DNA of 14,463 nt, from the NCBI GenBank assembly GCA_030432815.1, contig JAUILB010000037.1:1-14463 (forward strand). The letters are read 5' to 3'. Shown here in pieces: positions 1 through 6,911 of this stretch; positions within the stretch are counted from its first letter, which is position 1, and each line of letters starts with the position of its first letter. A program made the translations under genes and the position numbers. This DNA comes from Alphaproteobacteria bacterium (GTDB lineage Bacteria; Pseudomonadota; Alphaproteobacteria; Sphingomonadales; Emcibacteraceae). The notes under the pieces are model-generated. The model was given only the letters and a program-made list of their open reading frames with translations, searched no databases and was not told where the DNA came from.

Positions 1-509
1 AACCGCATACCTTTTCCGCCGCCGCCCGCCACAGCTTTTATCAATAACGGGAAACCAATTTCACCTGCTTTCTCAGAAAGATATACACTATCCTGATTTT
101 CACCATCATATCCCGGCACCACGGGAATGCCCGCAATTTCCATTGCTGCTTTTGCTTTGTCTTTTAATCCCATTAATTCAATGACATCAGCAGTGGGGCC
201 AACAAAACGAATATCCACATCTTCACATCTGGCTGCAAATTCTTCATTTTCAGATAAGAACCCGTAGCCAGGATGGATGGCTTCCGATTTACTTTTTAAG
301 GCTACATCAATAATTCTATCAATGTTCAAGTAACTTTCTTGCGCTTCTGCGGCGCCAATTTCATAGGCTTCATCCGCCAGCCTTACATGTTTTGCTGTTG
401 CATCAACAGAAGAATATACAGCAACTGTTTTTATGCCTTTTTTTCTGGCAGTTTCAATTATCCTGCATGCAATTTCACCACGATTGGCGATCAGTATTTT
501 TTCAAACAT
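1..509 (-). CDS. liuD: Methylcrotonyl-CoA carboxylase biotin-carboxylase subunit (N-terminal part, cut by window edge)
   Basis: This is the N-terminal 169 codons of an acyl-CoA carboxylase alpha subunit, read from an ATG at 509; the rest lies beyond base 1. The protein opens with FEKILIANRGEIACRI, the classic start of the biotin-carboxylase domain, followed by HPGYGFLSEN (residues 79-88), FVGP (102-105), KDKAK (116-120) and the start of the ATP-grasp glycine-rich loop, KAVAGGGGKGMR (158-169). The family uses ATP and bicarbonate to carboxylate biotin carried on a C-terminal domain of the same chain, which cannot be seen here. The alpha subunit alone does not separate methylcrotonyl- from propionyl- or acetyl-CoA carboxylase. 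The assignment to leucine breakdown rests on its position: it overlaps the hydratase gene by 8 bp and follows an MCC-type beta subunit. No strong ribosome-binding site is seen, so translational coupling is likely. Confidence 0.93.
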   Translation of the reverse strand, partial: MFEKILIANRGEIACRIIETARKKGIKTVAVYSSVDATAKHVRLADEAYEIGAAEAQESYLNIDRIIDVALKSKSEAIHPGYGFLSENEEFAARCEDVDIRFVGPTADVIELMGLKDKAKAAMEIAGIPVVPGYDGENQDSVYLSEKAGEIGFPLLIKAVAGGGGKGMR

Positions 510-1290
510 CTTTTACCCACTTCGCCTTTCTTTTTTCAAAAAAAGCATTTAATCCTTCTGTCGCCTCTTCTGATGATCGGGTTTTTGCAATACGCATTGC
601 GGAATTTTGTCTAAGTTCGAAATCAATCGCGCGTCCTGCATAATCCCTGACCAGCAATTTGGCCTCTTTCATCGCATCCGGTGAATTTGCCAGTGCATTT
701 TTTAAAATATATGCCAGGATATTATTTTTGGATTCCTCACTATCATAAATTTCGTGGACAAGCCCAATCGACTTCGCCCTATTGGCATTAAACAACTCAC
801 CTGTCTGGAAATATCTTCTGGCTTGTCGTGGACCAATTGCTTCAATGACAAATGGTGAAATTGTCGCAGGAATAAGCCCAAGTTTGACTTCTGAAAGTGC
901 GAACTTACTGTTTAAATCCGCAATGACGATATCGACACAGGAAAGCAGCCCAATTCCCCCACCCATAATGGATCCATGGGCGCAAATTATCGTTAGCTGT
1001 TTTAAACTATATAAAGCATTAAGCATGTAACTTAACTTCTGGGCATCAATCTGATTTTCTTCGAATGAATATGTTGCTGCCCGCTTCATCCAATCCAGAT
1101 CCGCACCGGCAGAAAAACTTTTCCCTTCCGCCGAAATAATAACCAATCTTATTTCCGTGCTTTTATCAATATCTTCAAATGCGGCCGTTAAGTCCGAGAT
1201 CATATGTTCATTGAACGCGTTGTGAACTTCAGGACGATTTAAGGTTATTCTTGCAATACCGTTATTATCTTTTTCAAATTTAATCGTCAT
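502..1290 (-). CDS. liuC: Enoyl-CoA hydratase/isomerase family, probable 3-methylglutaconyl-CoA hydratase
   Basis: A 262-residue crotonase-fold protein of normal family length. It has NRPEVHNAF near residue 18, the oxyanion-hole segments FSAGADLDWMKR (58-69) and GGG (110-112), and SEVKLGLIPATISPFVI (133-149). The last segment, together with AGADLDWM, is typical of the methylglutaconyl-CoA hydratase branch rather than general enoyl-CoA hydratases. Glu134 corresponds to the second catalytic glutamate of crotonase; a glycine (Gly114) stands near the place of the first, which is usual in this branch. The expected reaction is hydration of 3-methylglutaconyl-CoA to 3-hydroxy-3-methylglutaryl-CoA in the cytosol. 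The ATG at 1290 has AGGA about 8 nt upstream, inside the end of liuB, and only 3 bp separate the two genes. Its 3' end overlaps the start of the biotin-carboxylase gene. Substrate is inferred from motifs plus operon context. Confidence 0.9.
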   Translation of the reverse strand: MTIKFEKDNNGIARITLNRPEVHNAFNEHMISDLTAAFEDIDKSTEIRLVIISAEGKSFSAGADLDWMKRAATYSFEENQIDAQKLSYMLNALYSLKQLTIICAHGSIMGGGIGLLSCVDIVIADLNSKFALSEVKLGLIPATISPFVIEAIGPRQARRYFQTGELFNANRAKSIGLVHEIYDSEESKNNILAYILKNALANSPDAMKEAKLLVRDYAGRAIDFELRQNSAMRIAKTRSSEEATEGLNAFFEKRKAKWVKDV

Positions 1291-1293
1291 TGA

Positions 1294-2901
1294 TCACATC
1301 CTGAATATACCAAAATTGGTATCATCTATTGGCGCATTGAGGCTCGCTGAGAGAGAAAGTCCGAGGACACGACGCGTATCAGCAGGATCAATTATACCGT
1401 CATCCCAAAGGCGGGCAGATGAATAATAGGGGTGCCCCTGACGTTCATATTGATCAGTGATCGGTTTTTTAAATTCGTCTTCTTCTTTTTTGCTCCATTT
1501 GGCCCCTTGCCTCTCCATACCATCGCGTTTTACAGTTGCAAGAACATTTGCTGCCTGCTCACCGCCCATGACTGAAATCCTGGCATTTGGCCACATCCAA
1601 AGAAATCTTGGATCATAAGCCCGGCCACACATGCCATAATTTCCGGCACCAAAGGATCCGCCAATAATTACTGTGAATTTAGGAACATTGGCGCAAGATA
1701 CCGCTGTAACCATTTTTGCTCCGTCCCTCGCGATACCACCCGTTTCATATTTTTTCCCCACCATGAACCCTGTTATATTCTGAAGAAAAACCAATGGTAT
1801 TTTCCGCGACGCACAAAGTTCAATAAAATGTGCACCTTTAAGGGCAGATTCTGAAAATAACACACCATTATTGGCCACTATGCCAACCGGCATTCCATAT
1901 ATGTGGGCAAAGCCACAAACTAGTGTCGTGCCATAACGTTTTTTAAATTCATCAAAATCACTACCATCTACAATTCTGGCGATTACCTCTCTTACGTCGT
2001 AAGGAATTTTTAATTCTGACGGGATAATCCCATAAAGTTCATCAGCCGCATAAGTAGGTTCAACGTTCTTTCTTAAGGCCAGATTATGTTTCTTTTCACG
2101 GTTCAGGTTTGAAACAATTGTTCTGGTAAGTTCAAGTGCATGATTATCATCATCCGCCAGATGATCTGCGACCCCCGATAAACGTGTATGAACATCAGCA
2201 CCACCCAATTCTTCGGGGCTTACTTCCTCTCCTGTTGCCGCCTTTACAAGTGGTGGACCGGCAAGAAATATCGTCCCTTGGTCCTTTACGATTATATTTT
2301 CGTCACTCATAGCTGGGACATAGGCACCACCTGCAGTACAAGAACCCAAAACAACAGCAATCTGTGGAATATTCCGTGATGACATTTTTGCCTGATTGTA
2401 AAATATCCGTCCGAAGTGATGACGGTCCGGGAATACTTCATCCTGATTAGGTAAATTTGCACCGCCGCTATCAACCAGATAAATGCACGGCAGATTATTG
2501 GCCGCAGCAATTTCCTGTGCACGGATATGCTTTTTGACAGTCAGTGGAAAATATGTTCCCCCCTTAACCGTCGCATCATTACAAACTATGACACATTCCA
2601 GGCCCGATACGCGCCCTATACCGGTAATAATACCAGCTGCTGGCACCTCAGTATCATACACCTCATACGCAGCAAATTGGGAAAACTCCAAAAAAGCACT
2701 TCCCTTATCCACAAGCCGTCTGATACGGTCTCTCGCCAGAAGCTTGCCACGCTTAACATGCCGATCCCTGTATTTTCCGGGACCCCCTTTTTCAATATTT
2801 GCAATTTTGTTATGGAGATCAGAAACCAATTCAAGCATATTATCTTTATTCGCCTGAAAATCAGTACTCTGCCGGTCAATTTTACTCTTAATAACAGCCA
2901 T
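1294..2901 (-). CDS. liuB: Methylcrotonyl-CoA carboxylase carboxyltransferase (beta) subunit
   Basis: A complete 535-residue carboxyltransferase of the length usual for MCC beta chains. It transfers the carboxyl group from biotin to 3-methylcrotonyl-CoA, giving 3-methylglutaconyl-CoA. The segment around residues 125-171 (HIRAQEIAAANNLP, YLVDSGGANLPNQDEVFPD, HFGRIFYNQA) is characteristic of the methylcrotonyl rather than the propionyl branch. The N-terminal half has the oxyanion-forming SCTAGGAYVPAMSDE (187-201) and FLAGPPLVKAATGEEV (212-227). The C-terminal half has NNGVLFSESALKGAHFI (344-360), LQNITGFMVG (373-382) and GGSFGAGNYGM (414-424), the second crotonase-like site. The ATG at 2901 is preceded by GAGAAGGTG about 8 nt away. 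It is the first gene of the operon visible here; isovaleryl-CoA dehydrogenase (liuA), often placed just upstream, is not there. Confidence 0.95.
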   Translation of the reverse strand: MAVIKSKIDRQSTDFQANKDNMLELVSDLHNKIANIEKGGPGKYRDRHVKRGKLLARDRIRRLVDKGSAFLEFSQFAAYEVYDTEVPAAGIITGIGRVSGLECVIVCNDATVKGGTYFPLTVKKHIRAQEIAAANNLPCIYLVDSGGANLPNQDEVFPDRHHFGRIFYNQAKMSSRNIPQIAVVLGSCTAGGAYVPAMSDENIIVKDQGTIFLAGPPLVKAATGEEVSPEELGGADVHTRLSGVADHLADDDNHALELTRTIVSNLNREKKHNLALRKNVEPTYAADELYGIIPSELKIPYDVREVIARIVDGSDFDEFKKRYGTTLVCGFAHIYGMPVGIVANNGVLFSESALKGAHFIELCASRKIPLVFLQNITGFMVGKKYETGGIARDGAKMVTAVSCANVPKFTVIIGGSFGAGNYGMCGRAYDPRFLWMWPNARISVMGGEQAANVLATVKRDGMERQGAKWSKKEEDEFKKPITDQYERQGHPYYSSARLWDDGIIDPADTRRVLGLSLSASLNAPIDDTNFGIFRM

Positions 2902-3015
2902 ATGCTATCACCTTCTCGAATTTCAGAAGGAATAATAGCAAAAAACCTATTATAGATAAAATTAATAATATGAATTCTTTTAATAGAAATTTTCTATAAA
3001 AAGAAAAACATTATC
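2902..3015 (-). promoter_or_regulatory. Promoter region of the liu operon
   Basis: This 114-bp AT-rich gap separates the serine hydrolase gene from liuB, both on the minus strand. On the minus strand there is a perfect TATAAT at 2954-2949, about 48 nt before the liuB start codon. No good TTGACA lies 16-18 bp upstream, which suggests a weak or activated promoter. A palindrome, TAGAAATTTTCTA (2984-2996), is centred roughly 48 bp upstream of the start site predicted from that -10 box. It fits the T-N11-A pattern bound by LysR-type regulators. The -10 call rests on sequence match alone. Confidence 0.45.
2984..2996. promoter_or_regulatory. T-N11-A palindrome, candidate LysR-type operator
   Basis: TAGAAATTTTCTA is a perfect inverted repeat around a single central base, extended by A/T to 15 bp (2983-2997). 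It has the same TAGA-N5-TCTA form as the palindrome upstream of the LysR gene at 4751-4763. It lies upstream of the TATAAT of the liu operon at a distance where LysR-type activators commonly bind. It could be a chance occurrence in AT-rich DNA. Confidence 0.3.
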
Positions 3016-4254
3016 CTATTGGTAAGACGGAATCGAAGTTGGTTTGTCACGCGGCAAACTTGTACGTGACCAACCGGGGGTGTTTCTTGGTTTTGCGCTT
3101 GCTTTCACGACCCTTGGCGTTGCGACTGGTTTCGGGTCATCTTTGAACACTTCGCGCCAGAATTCAGCATTTAAATCACTACCCATCCGGGTTTCAGCAT
3201 TAAGCAGTATTACAAGCGCCAGATCTTTATCCTTAGAATATGCCACCTCTGTTCGAAAACCGGCAACTGAACCCCCATGATAAACAAGTTCCTGCCCGCC
3301 GACATCGTAAATACGCCATCCATATCCATAATGCGCATTTTTAAGAACTGACCGCCAATTACGCTTGCGCATTTCCTTGCGTGTTCTGATGCGCTTTGTT
3401 GTAACAGTATCAATAACACCTTCGGAATAACTTTCCGGGAAATATCCCATCTGTGCCAACATCCATTTTGACATGTCTGCAACGCTTGCATTAACCCCTG
3501 CCGCCGGCAGTATTGAATAGTAGTTTGGCTTGACTTTTGTTTTCACCCAGCCTTTTCGCGTAAGAACATGCGGCTCCGCACGATTGGGCGTCGCAAGAAA
3601 TGCCTCATATCCAAGTGATGACCTTTCCATATGTAAAGGATCAAAAATATGATTATGCATCAAATCCGTATATGTGGATGAAGTAGACTTTTCGATTACA
3701 GGCTGAATGAGGCTATAAAGCACATTTTGATAACCATAACATTCTCCCAACTTGCACATGGGATCAATTTCCTTGAACTTATCAATGATCCTTGGCATCT
3801 CGTAATTGGCTTCGATCAAATTATCATAAGCATTATGCACAAGACTTGAACTCTGGCTTAAAACATGACCAACAGTCAGGTTTGAGGAATAGCTTTTCGA
3901 TTTAAACCTGAATTCGGGCACATAATCGACAATCTTGTCATCCCAGCTGAATTTTTGCTCTTCAATGAGCTGCGCTGTTAATCCTGCCGCAAATGTTTTT
4001 GAAACACTGGCAAGCCTGAAAACGGTGTTCTCATCGACAGGATCTTTGCTGCCTTTAGCACGTACACCCATACCTTTCATGGCCACTATCTCACCGTCTT
4101 TAATGATAGCATAGGCACCGCCGGGAACTTTATTTTCTCTTAATTTCTTTCTGAAATCCTGCTCGAAATTTGTGACAATTTCTTCAACCGATGCTGCATA
4201 GGCACCTGGCATAAGAATTAAAGAAAACAGAACTATTAAACGTAACAATCGCAT
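3016..4254 (-). CDS. Secreted serine hydrolase of the beta-lactamase / class C penicillin-binding-protein fold
   Basis: A 412-residue protein with an N-terminal signal peptide (MRLLRLIVLFSLILMPGAYA, likely cut after residue 20), so it should act in the periplasm. The three active-site elements of the family are visible: SVSK at 83-86 (nucleophile Ser83, Lys86), YQN at 175-177, and YHGG at 325-328, where HGG stands in place of the KTG of class C beta-lactamases. The family covers D-alanyl-D-alanine peptidases, esterases and other amide or ester hydrolases; HGG suggests an esterase/peptidase rather than a true antibiotic-resistance beta-lactamase. Residues from about 373 to the end form a low-complexity tail rich in Pro, Lys, Arg and Ser, outside the catalytic fold. 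The gene lies 47 bp behind the small membrane-protein gene on the same strand and may share its transcript. Its substrate cannot be told from sequence. Confidence 0.88.
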   Translation of the reverse strand: MRLLRLIVLFSLILMPGAYAASVEEIVTNFEQDFRKKLRENKVPGGAYAIIKDGEIVAMKGMGVRAKGSKDPVDENTVFRLASVSKTFAAGLTAQLIEEQKFSWDDKIVDYVPEFRFKSKSYSSNLTVGHVLSQSSSLVHNAYDNLIEANYEMPRIIDKFKEIDPMCKLGECYGYQNVLYSLIQPVIEKSTSSTYTDLMHNHIFDPLHMERSSLGYEAFLATPNRAEPHVLTRKGWVKTKVKPNYYSILPAAGVNASVADMSKWMLAQMGYFPESYSEGVIDTVTTKRIRTRKEMRKRNWRSVLKNAHYGYGWRIYDVGGQELVYHGGSVAGFRTEVAYSKDKDLALVILLNAETRMGSDLNAEFWREVFKDDPKPVATPRVVKASAKPRNTPGWSRTSLPRDKPTSIPSYQ

Positions 4255-4282
4255 GTATAAACCCGAATAAAATTCTTTAAGC

Positions 4283-4304
4283 TAACCCTACCCTAAAAGG
4301 GTTA
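4283..4304 (-). terminator. Short hairpin at the end of the membrane-protein gene, possible weak terminator
   Basis: TAACCCT (4283-4289) pairs with AGGGTTA (4298-4304), giving a 7-bp stem and 8-nt loop; an alternative ACCCT/AGGGT stem with a 3-nt loop is also possible. The stem includes the stop codon of the gene ending at 4302. On the minus strand it is followed by TTAAAGAATTTTATT rather than a clean U run, so termination would be weak or partial. It may instead modulate expression of the hydrolase gene downstream. Confidence 0.3.
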
Positions 4305-4679
4305 ATCTTTAAATAACTCGTGTAATTTTTGATAACTATACAATAAATAACCGAAAATGAGAACTAAAACTGCAACAAATATACCTGCCCATACCGGTCC
4401 AACGTATGTTTTTGCCAGTGTGGGAGAATAAAAAAGCGACAAAAAGCCCAGGAATTCTGCGATAAAACATGCCCAAAACAGCATTATTTTAGCCCACAAA
4501 TGCCCCTTACGACTATAATAAATAATATTTCCTACAATAAGGGCGGGGGGAAGCCACCTCGTTGATGGAATAATAAAGTGGTGTTCAAGCACACTTTGCT
4601 CAAAAACTTTATAAAGCAGAAACAAAAACACTACAGATGCCAATGCTTCCGGCCAGCTTTTCTTCACCATATCCATCAT
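4302..4679 (-). CDS. Small integral membrane protein of unknown function
   Basis: A 125-residue hydrophobic protein that I do not recognise as a named family. Four probable membrane helices are visible: roughly residues 11-25, 41-56, 62-84 and 93-115. Positive residues cluster in short loops (RKGHLWAK at 58-65 and KLHELFKD at the C-terminus). The C-terminal charges and topology suggest a four-helix inner-membrane protein. The start is uncertain by a few residues: ATGs at 4679, 4676 and 4670 are all in frame. GGGAG five nt before the first favours 4679. It is followed on the same strand by the secreted serine hydrolase, so an envelope role is possible but only inferred. Confidence 0.75.
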   Translation of the reverse strand: MMDMVKKSWPEALASVVFLFLLYKVFEQSVLEHHFIIPSTRWLPPALIVGNIIYYSRKGHLWAKIMLFWACFIAEFLGFLSLFYSPTLAKTYVGPVWAGIFVAVLVLIFGYLLYSYQKLHELFKD

Positions 4680-4793
4680 TATCTCTCCCTGTATTTATAT
4701 TTTTGGGCGAGCTTAAAACAAAATCTGTCATTTTACAAATAACTTTATTATAGATAATATCTATCAATTCATCATTTTGAGTAAAAAGTATCA
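4680..4793. promoter_or_regulatory. Divergent promoter region between the membrane-protein and LysR genes
   Basis: A 114-bp AT-rich intergenic region serving genes on both strands. On the minus strand a TATAAT at 4752-4747 lies about 68 nt before the membrane-protein start. The 12-mer TATTATAGATAA containing it (4746-4757) recurs exactly at 2948-2959 in the liu promoter. A palindrome that overlaps it is listed separately. No convincing -35 boxes are seen. LysR-type regulators commonly bind such divergent regions next to their own gene. Confidence 0.45.
4751..4763. promoter_or_regulatory. T-N11-A palindrome upstream of the LysR gene, candidate autoregulatory operator
   Basis: TAGATAATATCTA is an inverted repeat (TAGAT-AAT-ATCTA, extended by A/T to 4750-4764) with exactly the T-N11-A spacing typical of LysR-family operators. 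It ends about 30 bp before the LysR start codon and overlaps the minus-strand -10 candidate. Binding could therefore affect transcription in both directions. Assignment is by pattern and position only. Confidence 0.45.
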
Positions 4794-5681
4794 ATGATTG
4801 AAAATTACCAACTAAGATATTTTCTCGCCGTCGTGGAGACAGGTAGCTTCACCAAAGCGGCCAAACGTGTTTTCGTAACCCAGCCCACCCTTTCTGCTGG
4901 CATTAAAAAACTTGAAAGTGATCTGGGAAGTCAGTTATTTGACCGAACATCCAAACGGGTTTTTCTTACTGAAAGCGGTACGCGTTTTGTCCCCCACGCA
5001 AAATCCATACTTTATCAACTTAATCTTGCGGAAGCAGATATCAAGTCCACAGGACATTCACGCATTCTAAGATTAGGTGCTTTAATGACGATACCCTCCG
5101 CAGTTGTCAGTAACATACTTGCCGCATTCAACCGCGAAACAACAGGACTGGTAATCGAATTATTCGAAGGAACGGAACAGGAAATACAGAACAGACTAGA
5201 TGAGGGAAAGATTGATATTGCCCTAACCATTATAAGGCCAACATTAAAACAAGCTCATGAACCACTTTATAAGGAAGGATATTCAATCGCCCTAGCGGAT
5301 CATCACCCGCTTGCCAAACATAGCCCCATTCACCCGGCTGAATTTGCAGGTGAGCCAACAATTGTTCGATCGCGCTGCGAAATTTTAAGTGAAACGAGCC
5401 GCTTTTTCACTGATCATAATGTGCGACCCCGCCTTGTGTATAACACCAATCAGGATGAACGTGCGCTTAACATGGTAGCCGCGGGTGTAGGGTTCACGAC
5501 AATGCCGGATCATTACACAATGGACGGCGTTAAAAGAATTAAAATGATCGGTTACGATTTTGAACGTGAAATTGGGCTCGTAAGGACAGATTATCAGCTT
5601 GGCGAAGAACGCACAGACCTGCTTGATCAGTTTACGGCCTTTGCAAAATCACATCTTCCGGAAATTACTTACGGGAACTGA
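4794..5681 (+). CDS. LysR-type transcriptional regulator
   Basis: A 295-residue LysR-family regulator of standard length. The N-terminal winged helix-turn-helix is clear: YQLRYFLAVVETGSFTKAAK (5-24), VTQPTLSAGIKKLESDLG (28-45), LFDRTSKRVFLTESG (48-62). A linker helix follows, then the effector-binding domain from about residue 88, with MTIPSAV, ELFEGTEQEI, IDIALTI, GVGFTTMPD. These proteins act as tetramers that bind a small molecule and usually activate a neighbouring gene. Here the immediate downstream gene, 6 bp away, encodes an AEC-type permease, so regulator and transporter are probably one transcription unit. The effector is unknown. The ATG at 4794 gives the usual family N-terminus even though the upstream Shine-Dalgarno match is poor. 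Confidence 0.94.
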   Translation: MIENYQLRYFLAVVETGSFTKAAKRVFVTQPTLSAGIKKLESDLGSQLFDRTSKRVFLTESGTRFVPHAKSILYQLNLAEADIKSTGHSRILRLGALMTIPSAVVSNILAAFNRETTGLVIELFEGTEQEIQNRLDEGKIDIALTIIRPTLKQAHEPLYKEGYSIALADHHPLAKHSPIHPAEFAGEPTIVRSRCEILSETSRFFTDHNVRPRLVYNTNQDERALNMVAAGVGFTTMPDHYTMDGVKRIKMIGYDFEREIGLVRTDYQLGEERTDLLDQFTAFAKSHLPEITYGN

Positions 5682-5687
5682 CTAAAT

Positions 5688-6563
5688 ATGCTTCTTGAAC
5701 TGTTCAACGTTATATCCCCTGTTCTGTTTATCGCTTTGATCGGGTATATATGGGTAAAGACCGGCAATGATTTTCCGACGGATTTCATAACCCGTCTGAA
5801 TATGAATTTTGGTGCACCATGTCTTGTTTTTGTTGGCATCCTTAATCTTGGCGATGATCTATCCAACCTTACAAATTTTATGCTTGCCGCTGCCGTTGCG
5901 CTTACTATTCTGCTCATTGCAAGTATCCTTTTTGTTTACCTGTTTAAACTGCCAAAACGGGCCTATATTATTGCCCTATCGACAACCAACTGCGGCAATA
6001 TGGGAATACCGCTATGCTTGTTTGCTTTTGGCGAAGCGGGGATGGCATATGCGATTGCTTATTTCACAATCGGGTGCATATTTCAGTTTACGGTGATGCT
6101 TTTTATTTCCCATGGGAACCTTAACCCGGGGTCGTTACTTCGAATAACACTTCTGTGGGGCGTGGTCGCAGCCTTGCTATTTTTGGCAACCGATACAACA
6201 CCCCCCGTATGGCTTATGAATGTAACCGAGCTACTTGCCGGATTTACGATCCCAATGATGCTAATCACGTTAGGTGCATCTCTTGCACGGCTGAAGGTAA
6301 TAAAATTTGGTAAAATTATCTCAATAGGTACCATCAAAATGGCAGGTGGAATAGCAATCGGTTTTTTGGTTGCTGGTCTATTTTCTTTTGATGGTGTTGA
6401 GAAAAATGTACTGATCCTGCAAATGTCAATGCCCGTAGCAGTTTTCAGTTATCTGCTTGCTGCAAAATATGATCGCAATCCCGAGGAAGTTGCCAGCCTT
6501 ATTTTCACAACAACTCTGACCAGTTTTATAACAGTACCGCTACTTTTGCTTTTTGCTTTTTAA
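5688..6563 (+). CDS. AEC (auxin efflux carrier) family permease
   Basis: A 291-residue, very hydrophobic protein with about eight to ten membrane segments, matching the size of bacterial AEC permeases. Family signatures are visible: LNMNFGAPCLVFVG in the N-terminal half (38-50), LSTTNCGNMGIPLCLFAFG in the middle (97-115), FTIPMMLITLGASLARLK (186-203), and MSMPVAVFSYLLAAKYDRN near the end (246-264), followed by the last helix with TTTLTSF. The bacterial family moves small organic acids such as malate or malonate, or amino acids; the name does not imply auxin transport. The gene starts 6 bp after the LysR stop with GGGAA about 10 nt upstream, so it is probably co-transcribed with and controlled by that regulator. 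Its stop overlaps that of bolA on the other strand. Confidence 0.9.
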   Translation: MLLELFNVISPVLFIALIGYIWVKTGNDFPTDFITRLNMNFGAPCLVFVGILNLGDDLSNLTNFMLAAAVALTILLIASILFVYLFKLPKRAYIIALSTTNCGNMGIPLCLFAFGEAGMAYAIAYFTIGCIFQFTVMLFISHGNLNPGSLLRITLLWGVVAALLFLATDTTPPVWLMNVTELLAGFTIPMMLITLGASLARLKVIKFGKIISIGTIKMAGGIAIGFLVAGLFSFDGVEKNVLILQMSMPVAVFSYLLAAKYDRNPEEVASLIFTTTLTSFITVPLLLLFAF

Positions 6564-6826
6564 TCATCCGTGCCTTTTAAGGATAATGATAAAGCATGAA
6601 TAGGCCCTGCAAGCTCATCAGCAAGAATTTTATAGATAATTCTTTGACGTTCCACCCTGCTTTTACCATTTAACGCTGATGCCGTCATATTAATGTGAAA
6701 ATGGGTTTCACCTTCCGGTCTCGCACCAGCATGCCCCGCATGTTTATGGGATTCGTCAATCACTTCCAGAAATTCCGGTTTGATTGACTTATTCACCTTT
6801 AATTCAACATTTTCTTTTACAGTCAT
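6560..6826 (-). CDS. bolA: BolA family protein
   Basis: An 88-residue BolA protein, the usual length. The core is unmistakable: VIDESHKHAGHAGARPEGETHFHI (22-45), GKSRVERQRIIYKIL (54-68) and the C-terminal PIHAL with conserved His78. BolA proteins pair with monothiol glutaredoxins to bind and pass on [2Fe-2S] clusters. This one has no cysteine at all, so any cluster ligands would be histidines, the H-type arrangement. It is transcribed away from the J-domain/cobS/cobT genes, an arrangement seen in Alphaproteobacteria, and ends tail-to-tail with the permease through a 4-bp TTAA overlap. AAGG just before the ATG at 6826 is a close but workable ribosome-binding site. Confidence 0.95.
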   Translation of the reverse strand: MTVKENVELKVNKSIKPEFLEVIDESHKHAGHAGARPEGETHFHINMTASALNGKSRVERQRIIYKILADELAGPIHALSLSLKGTDD

Positions 6827-6911
6827 GCCCTTACTTTCATGAATTTATGATTTTGTATATAAATGCTATATAGGCACATGAAGTTAATAACAATAACAGA
6901 ATGTATAATGC
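6827..6911. promoter_or_regulatory. Divergent promoter region between bolA and the J-domain gene
   Basis: An 85-bp AT-rich spacer that must hold the start sites for bolA (-) and the J-domain/cobS/cobT run (+). It contains two copies of TATATA (6856-6861 and 6867-6872) separated by 5 bp, each self-complementary and able to serve as a -10 box in either direction. No clear -35 box is seen on either strand. The call rests on gene orientation and base composition. Confidence 0.4.

Noticed and set aside
502..1290. Loss of a catalytic glutamate in the hydratase (Gly114)
   Set aside because: The AUH/LiuC branch of the crotonase family commonly has glycine there, so it is a subfamily trait and not damage.
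2983..2997. AT-rich palindrome after the serine hydrolase gene as a terminator
   Set aside because: The stem is all weak pairs with one C-G, the loop would be very short, and the sequence after it on the minus strand is TAAAAG, not a U run. An operator role fits better.
3016..4254. Antibiotic-resistance class C beta-lactamase
   Set aside because: The third motif is HGG rather than KTG, the protein has an extra tail, and there is no ampR-like regulator beside it; general serine hydrolase is the safer call.
4609..4794. 61-codon minus-strand reading frame between the membrane protein and LysR genes
   Set aside because: It overlaps the start of the membrane-protein gene in another frame, has no family features and no ribosome-binding site; the intergenic part is regulatory in character.
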